A stretch of 64,000 nucleotides of DNA from Anthoceros angustus (GCA_010909165.1 VJWM01000116.1:62001-126000), one strand, 5' to 3'; positions 1 through 10,110 are shown, counted from the first letter of the stretch. The notes: generated by a model from the letters alone, not told the origin. Program-made: numbers and translations.

Positions 1-166
1 GTCGCTGGCTCTGGCCACTTTGATGAAGCTTTCAGGTGGATCTGCTGTCTGTTTCTTGAAGCACTTAGAGCACAAGTCGTAATCGGACCTACTGCTTCCA
101 AGAGCAAATGAAGCTGTCAGAAAGAAAGTAGCACAACTTGGACAAGCCAATGGAGATCAACTACCC

Positions 167-355
167 TTACATTTTGGACTTGTATCGATTACCAAGAATC
201 GACGTCCTAATGTTTTGACGACGGCAGTCATCGCAAATGACTCCCTCGTGGAAATAGCATTTGTAGAAACTCAGTGTAGGAGACATGACGACGGAACCTG
301 CGCATCCAGTCTTGCGAACCACCTGGTAGAAGGGATGCTCCGCGTTGCAGTGCAC
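167..355 (-). CDS. possible 3' end of a Cys/His-rich protein
   Basis: A short minus-strand reading frame ends at 167 and contains a Cys/His pattern (HCNAEHPF near the start, then CYFHEGVICDDC) followed by a basic tail. The spacing resembles small zinc-binding modules, but I cannot assign a family. It begins without a convincing start codon in context, so if real it would be a terminal exon whose upstream exons lie at higher coordinates. It could equally be a chance frame. Confidence 0.22.
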   Translation of the reverse strand: MHCNAEHPFYQVVRKTGCAGSVVMSPTLSFYKCYFHEGVICDDCRRQNIRTSILGNRYKSKM

Positions 356-1010
356 CTTATCGCGGCCACCACGACCTAATCACATCCATTGACGAAGTCT
401 TGAACAGCAGAAGGCGTCGTGCGAGCAAGTTGAACATCGAAAAAAGTGCAAAGAGACGCTGCCGATAGGGTCAAAGCAGGTACCCTAGTCCTTCAACGAA
501 GTCTTCCTTTCAAGAGATGTTTCCTCGAAACAGCAGAAGGCGTGCAAGCAAGTTGAGCATGGAAGGAAGTGCGGAAATTCGCTACTGACAGGATCAGAAG
601 GGCGGAAGAATTAAGTTTTAGCTCAGTGCAAACCAGAGACAGATAAATAAATACCTATAGCAGAACCTGTCTGCGCCTGAGATTCCATGGCCTTGCCAAC
701 GGCACGCATGCTGACATAACGAGCTCAAGGCTATAGTCGTGACGGCGCCCATTTCAAATCATACAAGCCTGCCAGCTTCAGAGACCCGAGAATTGCTAAG
801 CAGTGACCTGCAACATCCTCCCGAGTTCACCAATTAAGCCAGCCCTAACACTAAGACTATAGCTCTCGTTTCAGAATGAAGGGAACGCTTTCTGGTCGTT
901 CCATCAATTGATTGTGTGGGCTTTCTCATCCTACAGTCTCAGACAAGAAAACCAGGATGAGCAGACTACGAACCTGGATTGTCCTCAAGTCTCAACTCTC
1001 CTCAGTTCTG
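356..1010. other. no gene seen; diverged tandem repeat
   Basis: No coding frame is recognised. Two diverged copies of a roughly 80-base segment lie near 399-478 and 531-608, both starting with AACAGCAGAAGGCGT and continuing into a similar GCAAGTTGA stretch. The 3' UTR of the SFI1-like gene, which ends at 1011 on the minus strand, probably runs into this interval. Confidence 0.4.
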
Positions 1011-2843
1011 TTATCCTGTGAGATAAGTAGGCCTACGAGGAGATGGACGGGGAAAGGGCTTGAAATTCAGAAGAGATCCTATGCTTGATGGGGGAGGATT
1101 TTGTTGGGGGCTCCTTGCCCTCACACGCAAAGGTGCGTCCTGGCTGGGAAATTCCCATGCCGATTCCTGTTCTGCACTGGCTGCCTTACCTCCCAGTTTT
1201 GGCCGCTTTCTGATATGAGATCTCCATCTTCTTGCAAACGGAGCTACGTGTCCGAGGCTGGCTACTAGACGAGCAGCCTGCTTCTCCAACCAGCTTTGGA
1301 GCTTAACAGACTGCTGTTTGAGCCCTTCTGAGAGTATCCGCTCGCAAGCCCATCGTTGCAGATGGCTCTTGTATGTAGCTAAAGCATCTGCCCTATCCCT
1401 CTTCCTCGCACGTTTACCTGCCAGCCATCTTTCCCAAGCGCGGATAACCTTCTTCTCCAACGCCCTCTGCCAGCTCAGCATTGCATCAGCTTCGAGGTCC
1501 CGCTGAAGGAGCCTTAATCGCCTGTGCTGCCTCCAGGCTGCCAGCGACAATCTCAGCAGTCTCTCGCTGAAATGTGCATCAGCCTTTGCAATGTGTTTTC
1601 CTCGGTGCGTCCGATGCTTGAAATATCTCAGCCAAGCGTGGAACGCTGCTTTCGTCCTGGATGCTTGGAAGAGGTGGTCAGCAAGCTCTTCATTCATTCT
1701 GGCTAACTTCAGCACGTCTCGGATCCTCATCCAACCATTCCAGATTCTGGTCTTGCGCAAGTTTCTTACTTTCTTGGTAAGTTTAACAGCACGAGCCTTT
1801 CTCTCGGACTTTCCTGACGCATACTCTTCCCATGCTTGAAAAGCAGTCACAACCAGCCAATTGTCCCTCTTCTGAATTGCTCGGTCTTCGACATTGCGCA
1901 TAGCCCGGCGCAAAACACGACCAGTCCGAAGCCAAGCTCGAAGGACCTTCCGCATCTCCCGAAATCTCCAGTGATCTTCCGCTAACTTTCTGTGATCGAG
2001 CTTTAGTTTTCTGCCACTCTTCCTCGCTCTCCGCAATTCTTCAAACACCTTGCGCAGGCTGTGCTTGTTAAAGTGACGGTCAGCAAGCTTGACCTGATCT
2101 TTCGCCCTCTTCCAGGCTGACCAGAATTGTGTCCACTTTCGGAAAACGTCTTCCAACAATTCGTCGTCGTCCTCCTCCTCCTCCCCTTCTTCCTCTGCAT
2201 CTTCTTCATCTGTCTCTTCAGACTCGCTTTCTTGGCTGCGCGGTCCCCTACTCCTCAAAAATCTGGTCCATGAATTCCAAGCGGCTTTCAGTTTGTTTCG
2301 ACAGAGCTTCCTGACAACATCAGATTCTATCTTCTCTCTCTCACGCTGGGAATTCAAATATGCTACCCATTTTCTGAAGCTCCGCCTCTTCCTAGACTGC
2401 AGACACAATTCCTGGACTTTCTTGGCAATCTGCTTGTCTTTCCCATACGTACGCCAGGCTTGAACACATTCTTTCATCAGCTGATCCTTTTCCAGCTGCT
2501 TTAATCTGGTAACCAGCAATCTGTGCCGCGCTGCATACATCCACTGGTCAACAACAATTCTAGCCAGCCGCTTCCTGTGCCTCCGCAAAGCTCTTCTTGC
2601 ATCCTCAGCCGATGTGTGACTCTTGCGAGAGTCAGCTTCCTGCCGACCTGCCTTGGTTGGAGATGTGATGGTAACAGAGGACTCAACCGTAAATCCTCCG
2701 GCGGTAGCGCTAACAGGTCCGGGCAATTGTGGAGCACTTGAGTCTTCCACCGCTTCCCTAGTTCTGGATGCATCTGCATACGAGATGGTAGGCAAGCTCG
2801 TCCGTAGGGAGCAACTCAGCGTCACCATTACCGGAGGATCCAT
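1011..2843 (-). CDS. SFI1-like Trp-repeat protein (putative centrin-binding)
   Basis: Single open frame of 610 residues from an ATG at 2843; an in-frame TGA lies about 27 bases upstream, so this is the first possible start unless an upstream exon exists. The protein is very rich in K/R/W and carries about a dozen helical repeats, each with a conserved Trp (for example QAWRTY, RKWVAYL, NSWTRFL, QAWEEY, NGWMRI, HAWLRYF, RAWERWL). This is the pattern of SFI1-type centrin-binding proteins of spindle poles, basal bodies and contractile fibres. An acidic run (about residues 210-235) splits the repeat array. The N-terminal 60 residues are Ser/Thr-rich. In plants with flagellate sperm such a protein would fit the basal-body apparatus; that role is inferred, not shown. 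Alternative: another IQ-like or coiled-coil structural protein. Confidence 0.7.
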   Translation of the reverse strand: MDPPVMVTLSCSLRTSLPTISYADASRTREAVEDSSAPQLPGPVSATAGGFTVESSVTITSPTKAGRQEADSRKSHTSAEDARRALRRHRKRLARIVVDQWMYAARHRLLVTRLKQLEKDQLMKECVQAWRTYGKDKQIAKKVQELCLQSRKRRSFRKWVAYLNSQREREKIESDVVRKLCRNKLKAAWNSWTRFLRSRGPRSQESESEETDEEDAEEEGEEEEDDDELLEDVFRKWTQFWSAWKRAKDQVKLADRHFNKHSLRKVFEELRRARKSGRKLKLDHRKLAEDHWRFREMRKVLRAWLRTGRVLRRAMRNVEDRAIQKRDNWLVVTAFQAWEEYASGKSERKARAVKLTKKVRNLRKTRIWNGWMRIRDVLKLARMNEELADHLFQASRTKAAFHAWLRYFKHRTHRGKHIAKADAHFSERLLRLSLAAWRQHRRLRLLQRDLEADAMLSWQRALEKKVIRAWERWLAGKRARKRDRADALATYKSHLQRWACERILSEGLKQQSVKLQSWLEKQAARLVASLGHVAPFARRWRSHIRKRPKLGGKAASAEQESAWEFPSQDAPLRVRARSPQQNPPPSSIGSLLNFKPFPRPSPRRPTYLTG

Positions 2844-3847
2844 CGCTCTCAGAAGGAGTCCGACCTTTCAATGCGCAAGCATACAGTGGTTTTGAAGGCA
2901 ATGGTTTCCACTCGCAAATAGTCCTTACGAACACGCCTAAGTCGTCCCTTCTTTTGCCTTACTCACCTGAAAGATGCGCTGCCAGTTTAGAGCTAAGGCA
3001 AAGTCTCCAACTCTGGCACACCACAAGCGACGTCCTATAAATGTTCCGCACGCAGCAAGAACGGTGCTCTCAGAACCCAACAGCAACGACGCAGTTAAAT
3101 CCAACAAGCCCATCACATTAACAATCTTGCCCTGTGCTGTAAGTCCACCTACAACGAACTTGAACTACAGGTCGCCACTCTCGAGTCCAAAGGAACTGGT
3201 TGTCCAAAGGAACTGGTTCGATGTTTCGTGTGGAAGGAGCTACACTGTTTTGGAGAGTGACGGCTTCTGCAATTCTGCAAAACTTGTAACATCAGCTCCT
3301 GGAGGCTCTATTCTTGCCGTTGATGTCTTTCTCTGCTTTGCATGTTGTTGAAAGTCCCAAAAGTGTTTCAGGAACAAGCACGTTTGATGTCTTCTCTGCT
3401 TTTCGTGTTGTTGAAAGTCCCAAAGTATTTCAGGACGGTGCATTTCCGAAATGCCACGGATATGGTCCACTTTGTTATGGGGCACCTTATCTTGCCGGAC
3501 GTGTTCGAATCTTCGACGAGCTCTGCGAGCCTTCTCTGCGAACTCAGAGGTGGAGGGAGAACTGTAGGCTAAATTGTCTCCCTACTTAACAAATTAACAG
3601 AGTACATGTAATTTGGTGCAATTTACAGGTAACAACTTAACAATGATAGTCCTCCCGGAGCGCCATCGCAAGGAGTGACATCTATTCCTCAGTTCCCAAC
3701 CAAAAGGTACACAGTATATGCAATGAAATCACGTTGACCTATGGTTGTCTGAACTGCCAAAATCCCTCACCATCCCACCATCTGGGCTGCCCACGGACCA
3801 GGGCACAAGAAACTCATGGGTTGAAGTCCACAAACTTCCATGGGCTG
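2844..3847. other. intergenic region upstream of the SFI1-like gene
   Basis: No gene recognised. It lies between the end of the MSL1-type gene and the start of the SFI1-like gene, both on the minus strand, so it should contain the SFI1-like promoter and possibly untranslated exons. It holds the short tandem duplication described separately at 3319-3436. Confidence 0.4.
3319..3436. repeat. tandem duplication, about 63-bp period
   Basis: Two adjacent copies of a segment starting TTGATGTCTT and containing TGTTGTTGAAAGTCCCAAA, at about 3319-3381 and 3382-3436. They differ by a few substitutions and single-base indels. Confidence 0.75.
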
Positions 3848-6448
3848 CTAAGTGAACGTTCCTATCTGGACACCAGCTTTAGTGATTATCTTGGTCGTCT
3901 CCAGAATGACTTCTTGCTTAACCAATAGAAACTCGTTTTTTTTCTGCATTCACTTGCGAGTCAGATAGGACCTCGAGACTTCCTCGCGAGTTAAGACATG
4001 AAAGCAGCATGAGGACAGTCCAGCGTTATTGAAATATTTACCATGGGCTTCACATTGCAGCTGACTGTAAGTTCAAAAACAGATCCCAGAACAGTAGAGA
4101 TAAAGCACCGCGGCTCTTCTTCATCTAGATAGACTTTCGGGTGATTCCGCAAGAAGGTTTTGATCTCTTCCGTCACCATCGGAATCTTTTCAAAGTCTTG
4201 CAATACCACAGGGAATTTTGCTGAAAGCCCTCGCCACTGAACACGTGAACTGTTCACGATCACCTGAAACCTTGAAGAAGTCAGACCTACTCGTGAACAA
4301 CCTGAAACGTTGAAGAAGTCAGACCCACTGAAACTAGATAATGAACAGACTATTATAGCTGTCCAGAACATAACTCACCTGACTGGAGAAAAATGAGTTG
4401 GGAACAATCATGAGAGACTTGTCAGCCGTTAGCAACTGTGTTGAATGCATACCCATCTCTAAAACTTTACCCTCAACCGAACCAGCCTGCAGTATTAAAC
4501 AGTTGTCTTTCAAAACCTCATGATCAACTCCACATCCACTACACATTGCATGCGAGTAGCACAATAAACTGAGCGAGAATAGCGGCGGAAAATTTTGTAC
4601 CGAAACACACCTTGATGGTGTCACCCACTGAAAATGGTTTTCCAAATTGTAACGCAGAACCACTGAGCATATTACCTAACAGATCCTTGGCTGCAAAAGC
4701 TGTTGCCACACCTGTAGATGATCAAGCATGCCAACCGAGTTAGAATTGTTCTTTGCACCTCTAAACCTTGGTACCCATAACCACACACAACTCAAATCAG
4801 CAAGTCAACCGCTATCTCAAATTGTGTGACAAGCAATGAGTTAAAGTACCTCCAATCCCTCCAACAGTTAGAACAGACTGCACAGCTACACCACAAGCTT
4901 CTGCCAGTGCCATTCCGGCCAACAGAAAAAGAGCCACACTTGAGAGGCTATCTAAAGTTTCATATCGCTCCTTCTCCACCTTTGAGAGGAATTCATTTGC
5001 AAGGTAACGCTTTAGGGCATTGCGTTTCCAGTTATGCAGGAACCAAACTGCTGTTACCACAAACCCTCCCCTCCAGATTTGAGACAGATGCTCAGCAGCA
5101 ATTGACGTTGGAGCCACCACTGCAGCCCTAGATAAGACAAGTCCAGAGATGCACTGTTACCGAAAGTCCAAGCAAGGTGAAGAGAAATAACAGCTTCAGA
5201 TAGGATAAAAGCTATATCACAACATACAGAGCTGGTACTACACTTACAGAGAAGAGAGGGTAACAATGGTCAAATACATCCGGGCTGGGCTCTCAAGAGC
5301 CCCAAAAACGCTGAGAACATAAGGAACCTGACTAGCTGAGCGTCCGAGCAGCCTAGCAGGTCCTTGTTTGTTCTTTTCAGTGTATGTGTGAATGCCACGA
5401 AGCACCGAGGGCAAAAATACCCACGCAGAGAACAACAAAACGATTGACCCTCCTGCCAAGATATTTCACACAGTCAATGACATCAGTTTACCTCCACCTG
5501 GATCTGCCCGGAGAATCGACAAACCTGCACAACATCGACAGACCCCTATCAAGAAGACAAAGTCCACCGAGGGTGTAAAATGCCAGAAGCAGCACCAATT
5601 TCAATCCTCCTAACTGTTTACCTTTCATAAACAGTTAAGATCCGATACAGAAAATATTTCTGCACGGATTCGCAACGCGCTCAAAGCACGAACTGCATAA
5701 GCAGCACCCTGAGCGAGATTTAGTACATCCTAACCCACACACTTCCCCACGCACAACACATTTCTCACTCACGCCAGGAGAAGCAGTGCACGAATCTGAC
5801 TCAAAGTATACCTGCTGGAATTATATTATCAACGAGATAAGGAGACGACTGCAACCAGTCCGAGATCGCAGGGCCCAGCGTGTCCGCGGCCTCTTTGGAC
5901 AAACTCCATACCTGAGCTCCAACCCCTGCCACCGTCTCTCTAGCAGTCTCCATTCCCTCCTTCAAAGTCTCAACCACACCCGTCATGTCCGTCCCACTTC
6001 CCCCACCGGAAGCCACTGGATCCGCCTCCGAACCCTGCTCAGAATCGCCTGCCTTAGCCGCAAAACCCTGAGCAATCAATACACTCCTCCCAGAATTGAA
6101 GCCAAGCTCCCGCGACACAGGCCGGCCGGATCCAAGCACCCCGAGCCGCACCAACCTCCCGCTCTCCCAGTCTCGAACCCCAAGCTGCCCCGACCCCCTG
6201 CTCCTGCTCCTGCTCCCGCCATCTCCTCCGACTTTTCTTTCTTCCTCCTCCTCTGCGTAGCATCCCGGGACCCGGGCTGGGCCCCGCTCAGAGTGCCCAT
6301 CCCCCCTGAAATGGTGTTGCAACCTGGAAGCAGCAGCAGCACTGGCAGCGGCCCAACGATCCTGGCCAGCATGAGAAAGAGTGGAATCCAGATGTCGCAG
6401 CACGCGACGAAGCATGTGGCGTGCTAGCAGTGGAGAAGGATTCGCCAT
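3848..6448 (-). CDS. MSL1-like: MSL1-type mechanosensitive (MscS-like) ion channel, organelle-targeted
   Basis: Seven exons on the minus strand: 6448-5812, 5452-5248, 5127-4850, 4711-4611, 4486-4379, 4263-4042 and 3943-3848. All junctions are GT-AG and the sum is 549 codons including TAG (548 aa). The start ATG opens MANPSPLLARHMLRRVLRHL, an Arg-rich N-terminus like a mitochondrial presequence. Exon 2 holds a membrane segment (SIVLLFSAWVFLPSVL); exon 3 holds more and ends in the pore-helix sequence AVQSVLTVGG; exons 4-5 encode the MscS beta domain (AFAAKDLLGNMLSG, FSVGDTIK, GSVEGKVLEMG, LMIVPNSFFSSQ). Exons 6-7 give the C-terminal alpha/beta domain. Order, length and motifs match plant MSL1-3. 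MSL1 works as a stretch-gated anion-preferring channel in the mitochondrial inner membrane; targeting here is inferred from the presequence, and a plastid (MSL2/3) location cannot be excluded. Confidence 0.93.
4263..4325 (-). repeat. duplicated 3' splice-site segment in the MSL1-like gene
   Basis: A 25-bp segment (plus-strand CCTGAAAC[C/G]TTGAAGAAG...) occurs at 4263-4287 and again at 4301-4325, period 38. The first copy spans the exon 6 acceptor (CAG at 4266-4264), so the second supplies a second CAG acceptor 38 bp further upstream. Use of that upstream site would shift frame. Confidence 0.8.
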
Positions 6449-6727
6449 ATCGGGGCCTCTCCGTCCATGCCAGCCGCGATCGCTCGATCCGCCTGCAAGT
6501 CGAGCCTCCAAGCGCATCCGACCCTGCTGAAGGCAGGCCGGACCCACCCTATACGGTACATCGTGGCAGATCGTATACGGGAAGCGGGTACCTGGGTATG
6601 CCGGAAGCCGGGAACCGGTACCACCCTCTCTCTACAAGCATAGAACCCCGTACGTCCAAATGGCTTAGGCCAAATGGACTCACATTTATAAGAAGGCCGT
6701 GATTAAGCATCCTGAGCTTAGATCGAT

Positions 6728-6815
6728 ACTTAGATGGGGTGTTTAAAGGGAGTGGATGCCTTTGGTGTAATACTTAGATGGGGTGCTTAAAGGGAGTGGA
6801 TGCCCTTGGTGTAAG
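6728..6815. repeat. tandem repeat, 44-bp period, two copies
   Basis: Two copies beginning ACTTAGATGGGGTG and containing AAAGGGAGTGGATGCC, at about 6728 and 6772, differ by two to three substitutions. Confidence 0.85.
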
Positions 6816-6861
6816 TAGCTTAGGCACACCATAGTACAAGTTGTTAAGTACCAAGTCGCAT

Positions 6862-6914
6862 GACGGAAATCCGTCCTTAGTGGACTGAAATAAAATTCTT
6901 CTTCTTCTTCTTCT
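6862..6914 (+). repeat. dispersed repeat end with (TTC)n tail
   Basis: The block GACGGAAATCCGTCCTTAGT followed about 20 bases later by a (TTC)n run. The same block with the same kind of tail occurs at 34,037 and 50,356, far away and in unrelated context. This is what the 3' end of a SINE- or LINE-like element with a short-repeat tail looks like; the family is not identified. Confidence 0.5.
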
Positions 6915-7079
6915 CCTTTCGAGTCATTAATATTCGGTCTATCCGTAGCCTCCAATTCCAAGCTCCGCAACCTCCATGTTTATGGTCCAGTTTGGGTGGT
7001 ACGTTTTCCCGCTTTTCCTTTGCATTTAGTTTACGACTTCAAACATTGCTCTCAGTTTTACGTTGTTGATTATCATAAT

Positions 7080-7500
7080 TGCTTTATCAACTACCATATG
7101 TTAATAAGGTTATAGTTCAATGTTCGTCTATTTATGATAGTTTCTTTTAATCATAGTTTCTCTTTCATACTATAGTTTAGTATTATTGATTTTTGATGGT
7201 AGTCTAACATTGTCATGCGTAGTTCTGATCATGTTGCGTATTGTTATCATAGTTGCTTAGTTCATTACCATAGTTTAATGGCCATCTAACATTTGTATGG
7301 TGTTTCTTATCATAGTCTCCTTTTTACTACCATGGTTTGGTTTTCTTGCTGTTTAACAGAGTTCCAACATTGTAATGGGTGTTTCTTCAATTTTTTTCTA
7401 TTCAATACCATAATTTAGTTATGTTGCTTTAACCATTCAAGGATATTATTTTTATAATTGCTTAGTTCTTTACCATGCGATGGTATTAGCTACAAGTATG
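7080..7500. repeat. degenerate AT-rich minisatellite
   Basis: Repeated variants of ATCATAGTTG...TTACCATAGTTTA...TAACATTGT, roughly 60-80 bases apart, fill this interval. Units have diverged strongly in sequence and length. It lies inside the candidate inverted-repeat-ended element. Confidence 0.5.
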
Positions 7501-7536
7501 GCCTCTTTTTTTAGGAAGGAGTTGACTGTTGTGATT

Positions 7537-7718
7537 CATTGTCTAAAGGTAGTTATGGAGACACTATCTCTTGGGAAGATCTTCTATGCTTTATATTGAT
7601 AATATCAGCACAACATACTTCTCCAATCATTGTCTAAAGGTAGTTATGGAGACACTATCTCTTGGGAAGATATTCTATGCTTTATATTGATAATATCAGC
7701 ACAACATACTTCTCCAAT
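7537..7718. repeat. near-perfect tandem duplication, 91-bp period
   Basis: 7537-7627 and 7628-7718 are almost identical, starting CATTGTCTAAAGG and ending ACTTCTCCAATCA; the one visible difference is C/A in GGGAAGATCTTC versus GGGAAGATATTC. The duplication looks recent. Confidence 0.9.
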
Positions 7719-7984
7719 CAGTTGAAGGTGAATTCAAGACAAACTAGACAAACTAGATGACACGATTTCCTAGCTATGTATGATATGACTTAAAAGTAAA
7801 TTGGGAAAAGAGAATAAAGTTGCAAATGCTCTGAGTCTTCCTTAAATAGGGAGGCTTACATCTTTCCCCAAGTAACTACCTAAAATAGACTACCTTTCTT
7901 AAACTCAAAGCTAAACTTCATTACCACTAATCACATAACTTACTGGATGCCTCTCATGTGTAGCTTCTTACTATTATATAAAAT

Positions 7985-7986
7985 AT

Positions 7987-8027
<41 letters not shown>
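7985..8027. repeat. (TAA)n microsatellite
   Basis: An uninterrupted run of TAA/ATA triplets, about 13 units, flanked by AT-rich sequence. Confidence 0.95.
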
Positions 8028-8116
8028 ATAAAATATAAAATATTTTATGTATCAAACTTATTCACCAATGATGGAGACCACCACCATGACCGTGGAGAAC
8101 GCTTTGACAGCATGAG

Positions 8117-8285
8117 CCGGTGTACTAGTGAGAAGGTACACCGGAGGACCCGGTAGGCATCCGCCACGCCGTACCGTATAATGTGGGTCCGGCCCACCTC
8201 TGGCAGAGGCGCGTGGCGGATGGAGATTGGGGTCCCCTGCACACGGTGGAAGACGCGGCAGCCAAGTGCCAGGCGTCCACTTGGC
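8117..8285. repeat. cluster of three inverted repeats
   Basis: Perfect stems: CCGGTGTAC at 8117-8125 with GTACACCGG at 8136-8144 (loop 10); CATCCGCCACGC at 8158-8169 with GCGTGGCGGATG at 8211-8222 (loop 41); GCCAAGTG at 8261-8268 with CACTTGGC at 8278-8285. The second stem overlaps the right end of the candidate DNA element. They lie 380-550 bp upstream of the Mpv17-like start. Confidence 0.85.
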
Positions 8286-8664
8286 ATTATCTGTTTCGCC
8301 GCCAGCGGGAACCGGCCGGTTTCGCCACCCAGCAAACCCCTAGCCCGCTCGGGGCACATTCGAAGTTTGAACGCTTGGGTCTTGGCCTCGGCGTCTCCGT
8401 CTTTGGAGCATTTCCTTGCACTGCATTGCGCGGTGCAGATCATGGCTATGGCGATGTTGGGCGGTTCGATGGCAGCTCCTGTTCCTCACGGCTTCATGGG
8501 CGGAGAGGGAATGGTGGGGTCCGGGTGCGAGCAGAGTGGCCGGGAAGCACGCGAGCTGGCAGTTCCCGTGGCCCGACGGCTTCATGGTCGCGCGGGGCGG
8601 AGCAGCGGGGTTCTGGTGACCCCGTTGGTCGTGGAGCATCTGAGGAGCTGCAGAAAGGGAGGCG

Positions 8665-10091
8665 ATGGCGGCTGCTGCCGCCCGGTTCTCCTGGACGCGG
8701 GGTGCTGGAGGCGGCGGGGACGGGGATGGCGGGAGCGGCGGCGGGGCGGCGGCGGGGTGGCGAGGAGGGGCTGGTGGGAAGCGTGATGGGTCCGGGCCTT
8801 CTTTCGGTGCAGTTCTGTGGAGCAGGTGCAGGTCTAGCTTTAAGGCGCGGGGTTTGGGGTTCTGGGGAGCTAGCTGCATTGCGTGGTTTGTAGTGTGCGG
8901 GGAAGTTTTGTGTAGGTGGGCTGTATTATGATGCCCGCTGCGCTGCTCCTTGTGTGCAGGTATCTCCAGTCTCTGGACAGGAATCCCGTGGTGGTGAAGG
9001 GCCTGACAAACGGTTTGATGAATGCGTTTGCCGACTTGATATGTCAGGTACAGTTTTTGAGGATTCTGGTGTGGGATGGCTGGTGGGCCTACTTATGCTT
9101 GGATTGATTGAGGCAGAGATGGAAACCATGTGTGTCGGTGGCTTGTTCTGGCTTGCTGCTTGTTTGAATGTAAGAGTTGTTTTTGTACAGTTCGGGATTG
9201 AGAATGCGGAGAAGGTTGACATTCAACGACTACTTTCCTTCATTGCGATTGGGTTGTTCATAAGTGGACCAGGCATGCACTACTGGTAGGCAGTTTGTTG
9301 CTGTGTGGTTGAACTAAGAGATCGGAAGTTTTTCCTACAGCTCAATTTTTAACGAATTCTTGTCTACAGGTACGGGCTTCTGCCGAGGATGATCCCGGCA
9401 CCTGGACTGAAGGGGTTGGCTCTACGCATTGCCGCTGATCAAGTATACATCAGCAGCTCTCGTGCTGTGTGCTGGCCAACTTTGTTGTTATGTCATTTAG
9501 TATTTCCGGAATACTGAATGGATAGCAACTACTGTTTGGGGGCCGCCTCCTTACATGCTTGCTAACGTGCAGCTAGTGTTCACCCCCATCGGGATGCTCA
9601 ACTTCTTTATCGTACTTCTAACGCTCGAAGGCCGACAGCACCAAATCTCTGCAAAACTGGAGAAGGTAGTTCCTTACTCTTCCTGTTTTCTCCTATTTGG
9701 CCATTACTGCACATGGCTGCGCAGAAATGGACGTGGCAGCAGCGAAGTCTAATGGTGCTCCGGTTGAGTGGCAGGATTGGCTGCCAACAGTTATCGCCAA
9801 CTGGAAGGTCTGGATACCATTTCAGATAGTCAACTTCGGGCTTGTACCTCCACAGTTGCAGGTACTTAGGCTGAGCCTTAGCAAACTCTCAACTCCGCGA
9901 GGATGTGTGTTCCTTTTGTACTTCATCTTCTCTCTTGCTCGTGCAATGTGTGAATAGGGGGGTGTCAATACCAACGGAATATGGGTTTCGTTGTTTCATG
10001 CATTTCAGTTTGTTGCCTTTGGCAGGTTGCTGCTGCAGGACTTCTGGGCATGGTTTGGACAATCTTTATATCCTTCAAAGGTCACTCGTGA
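8665..10091 (+). CDS. Mpv17/PMP22-family membrane protein
   Basis: Seven exons: 8665-8825, 8960-9047, 9191-9285, 9370-9442, 9573-9665, 9725-9861 and 10026-10091 (TGA). The ATG at 8665 opens a Gly-rich N-terminus like plastid/mitochondrial members of the family; exon 1 leaves AG that completes the codon before YLQSLDRNPVVVKGLTNG. Family landmarks follow: ADLICQ, ISGPGMHYWYG, ADQLVFTPIGM, LEGRQHQISAKLEK, WLPTVIANWKVWIPFQIVNF and LVPPQLQ. Four membrane helices are expected. Mpv17 relatives are organelle inner-membrane or peroxisomal proteins whose transport role is not settled. Exons 5 and 6 do not join in phase as written: one extra base (probably G) after the acceptor at 9724 would restore the frame to EMDVAAAKSNG, so a one-base consensus error is likely. 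Total would be 237 aa. Confidence 0.88.
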
Positions 10092-10110
10092 CTCCACACT
10101 CCGGTGTACA

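Larger units (their letters stand above)
6536..8194. mobile_element. candidate non-autonomous DNA element with terminal inverted repeats
   Basis: The 24 bases at 6536-6559 (GGCCGGACCCAC...ATACGGTAC) match the reverse complement of 8171-8194 at 22 of 24 positions. Weaker similarity (CGTGGC[A/G]GAT) continues inward to about 46 bp. The 1,659-bp interior has no coding frame, is AT-rich and holds tandem repeats, as expected of a MITE-like or larger non-autonomous element. No clear target-site duplication was found, so the exact ends and superfamily are uncertain. Confidence 0.42.
6449..8664. other. intergenic region between the divergent MSL1-like and Mpv17-like genes
   Basis: No coding gene. 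Most of the region lies inside the candidate inverted-repeat-ended element (6536-8194), which itself contains several tandem repeats. The parts outside it, 6449-6535 and 8195-8664, should carry the 5' UTRs and promoters of the two flanking genes; 8350-8664 is GC-rich and open in several frames by composition only. Confidence 0.5.

Noticed and set aside
5801-6547. Extended MSL1-like N-terminus starting upstream of 6448
   Set aside because: The longer frame has no better start, runs into the candidate element end, and the ATG at 6448 gives a proper Arg-rich presequence.
6724-6815. CRISPR-like direct repeats
   Set aside because: Only two adjacent units without spacers of constant length, in plant nuclear DNA.
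8181-8893. Overlapping 200-236 codon frames upstream of the Mpv17-like gene
   Set aside because: GC-rich composition opens several frames; only the frame from the ATG at 8665 joins in phase to Mpv17 exons.
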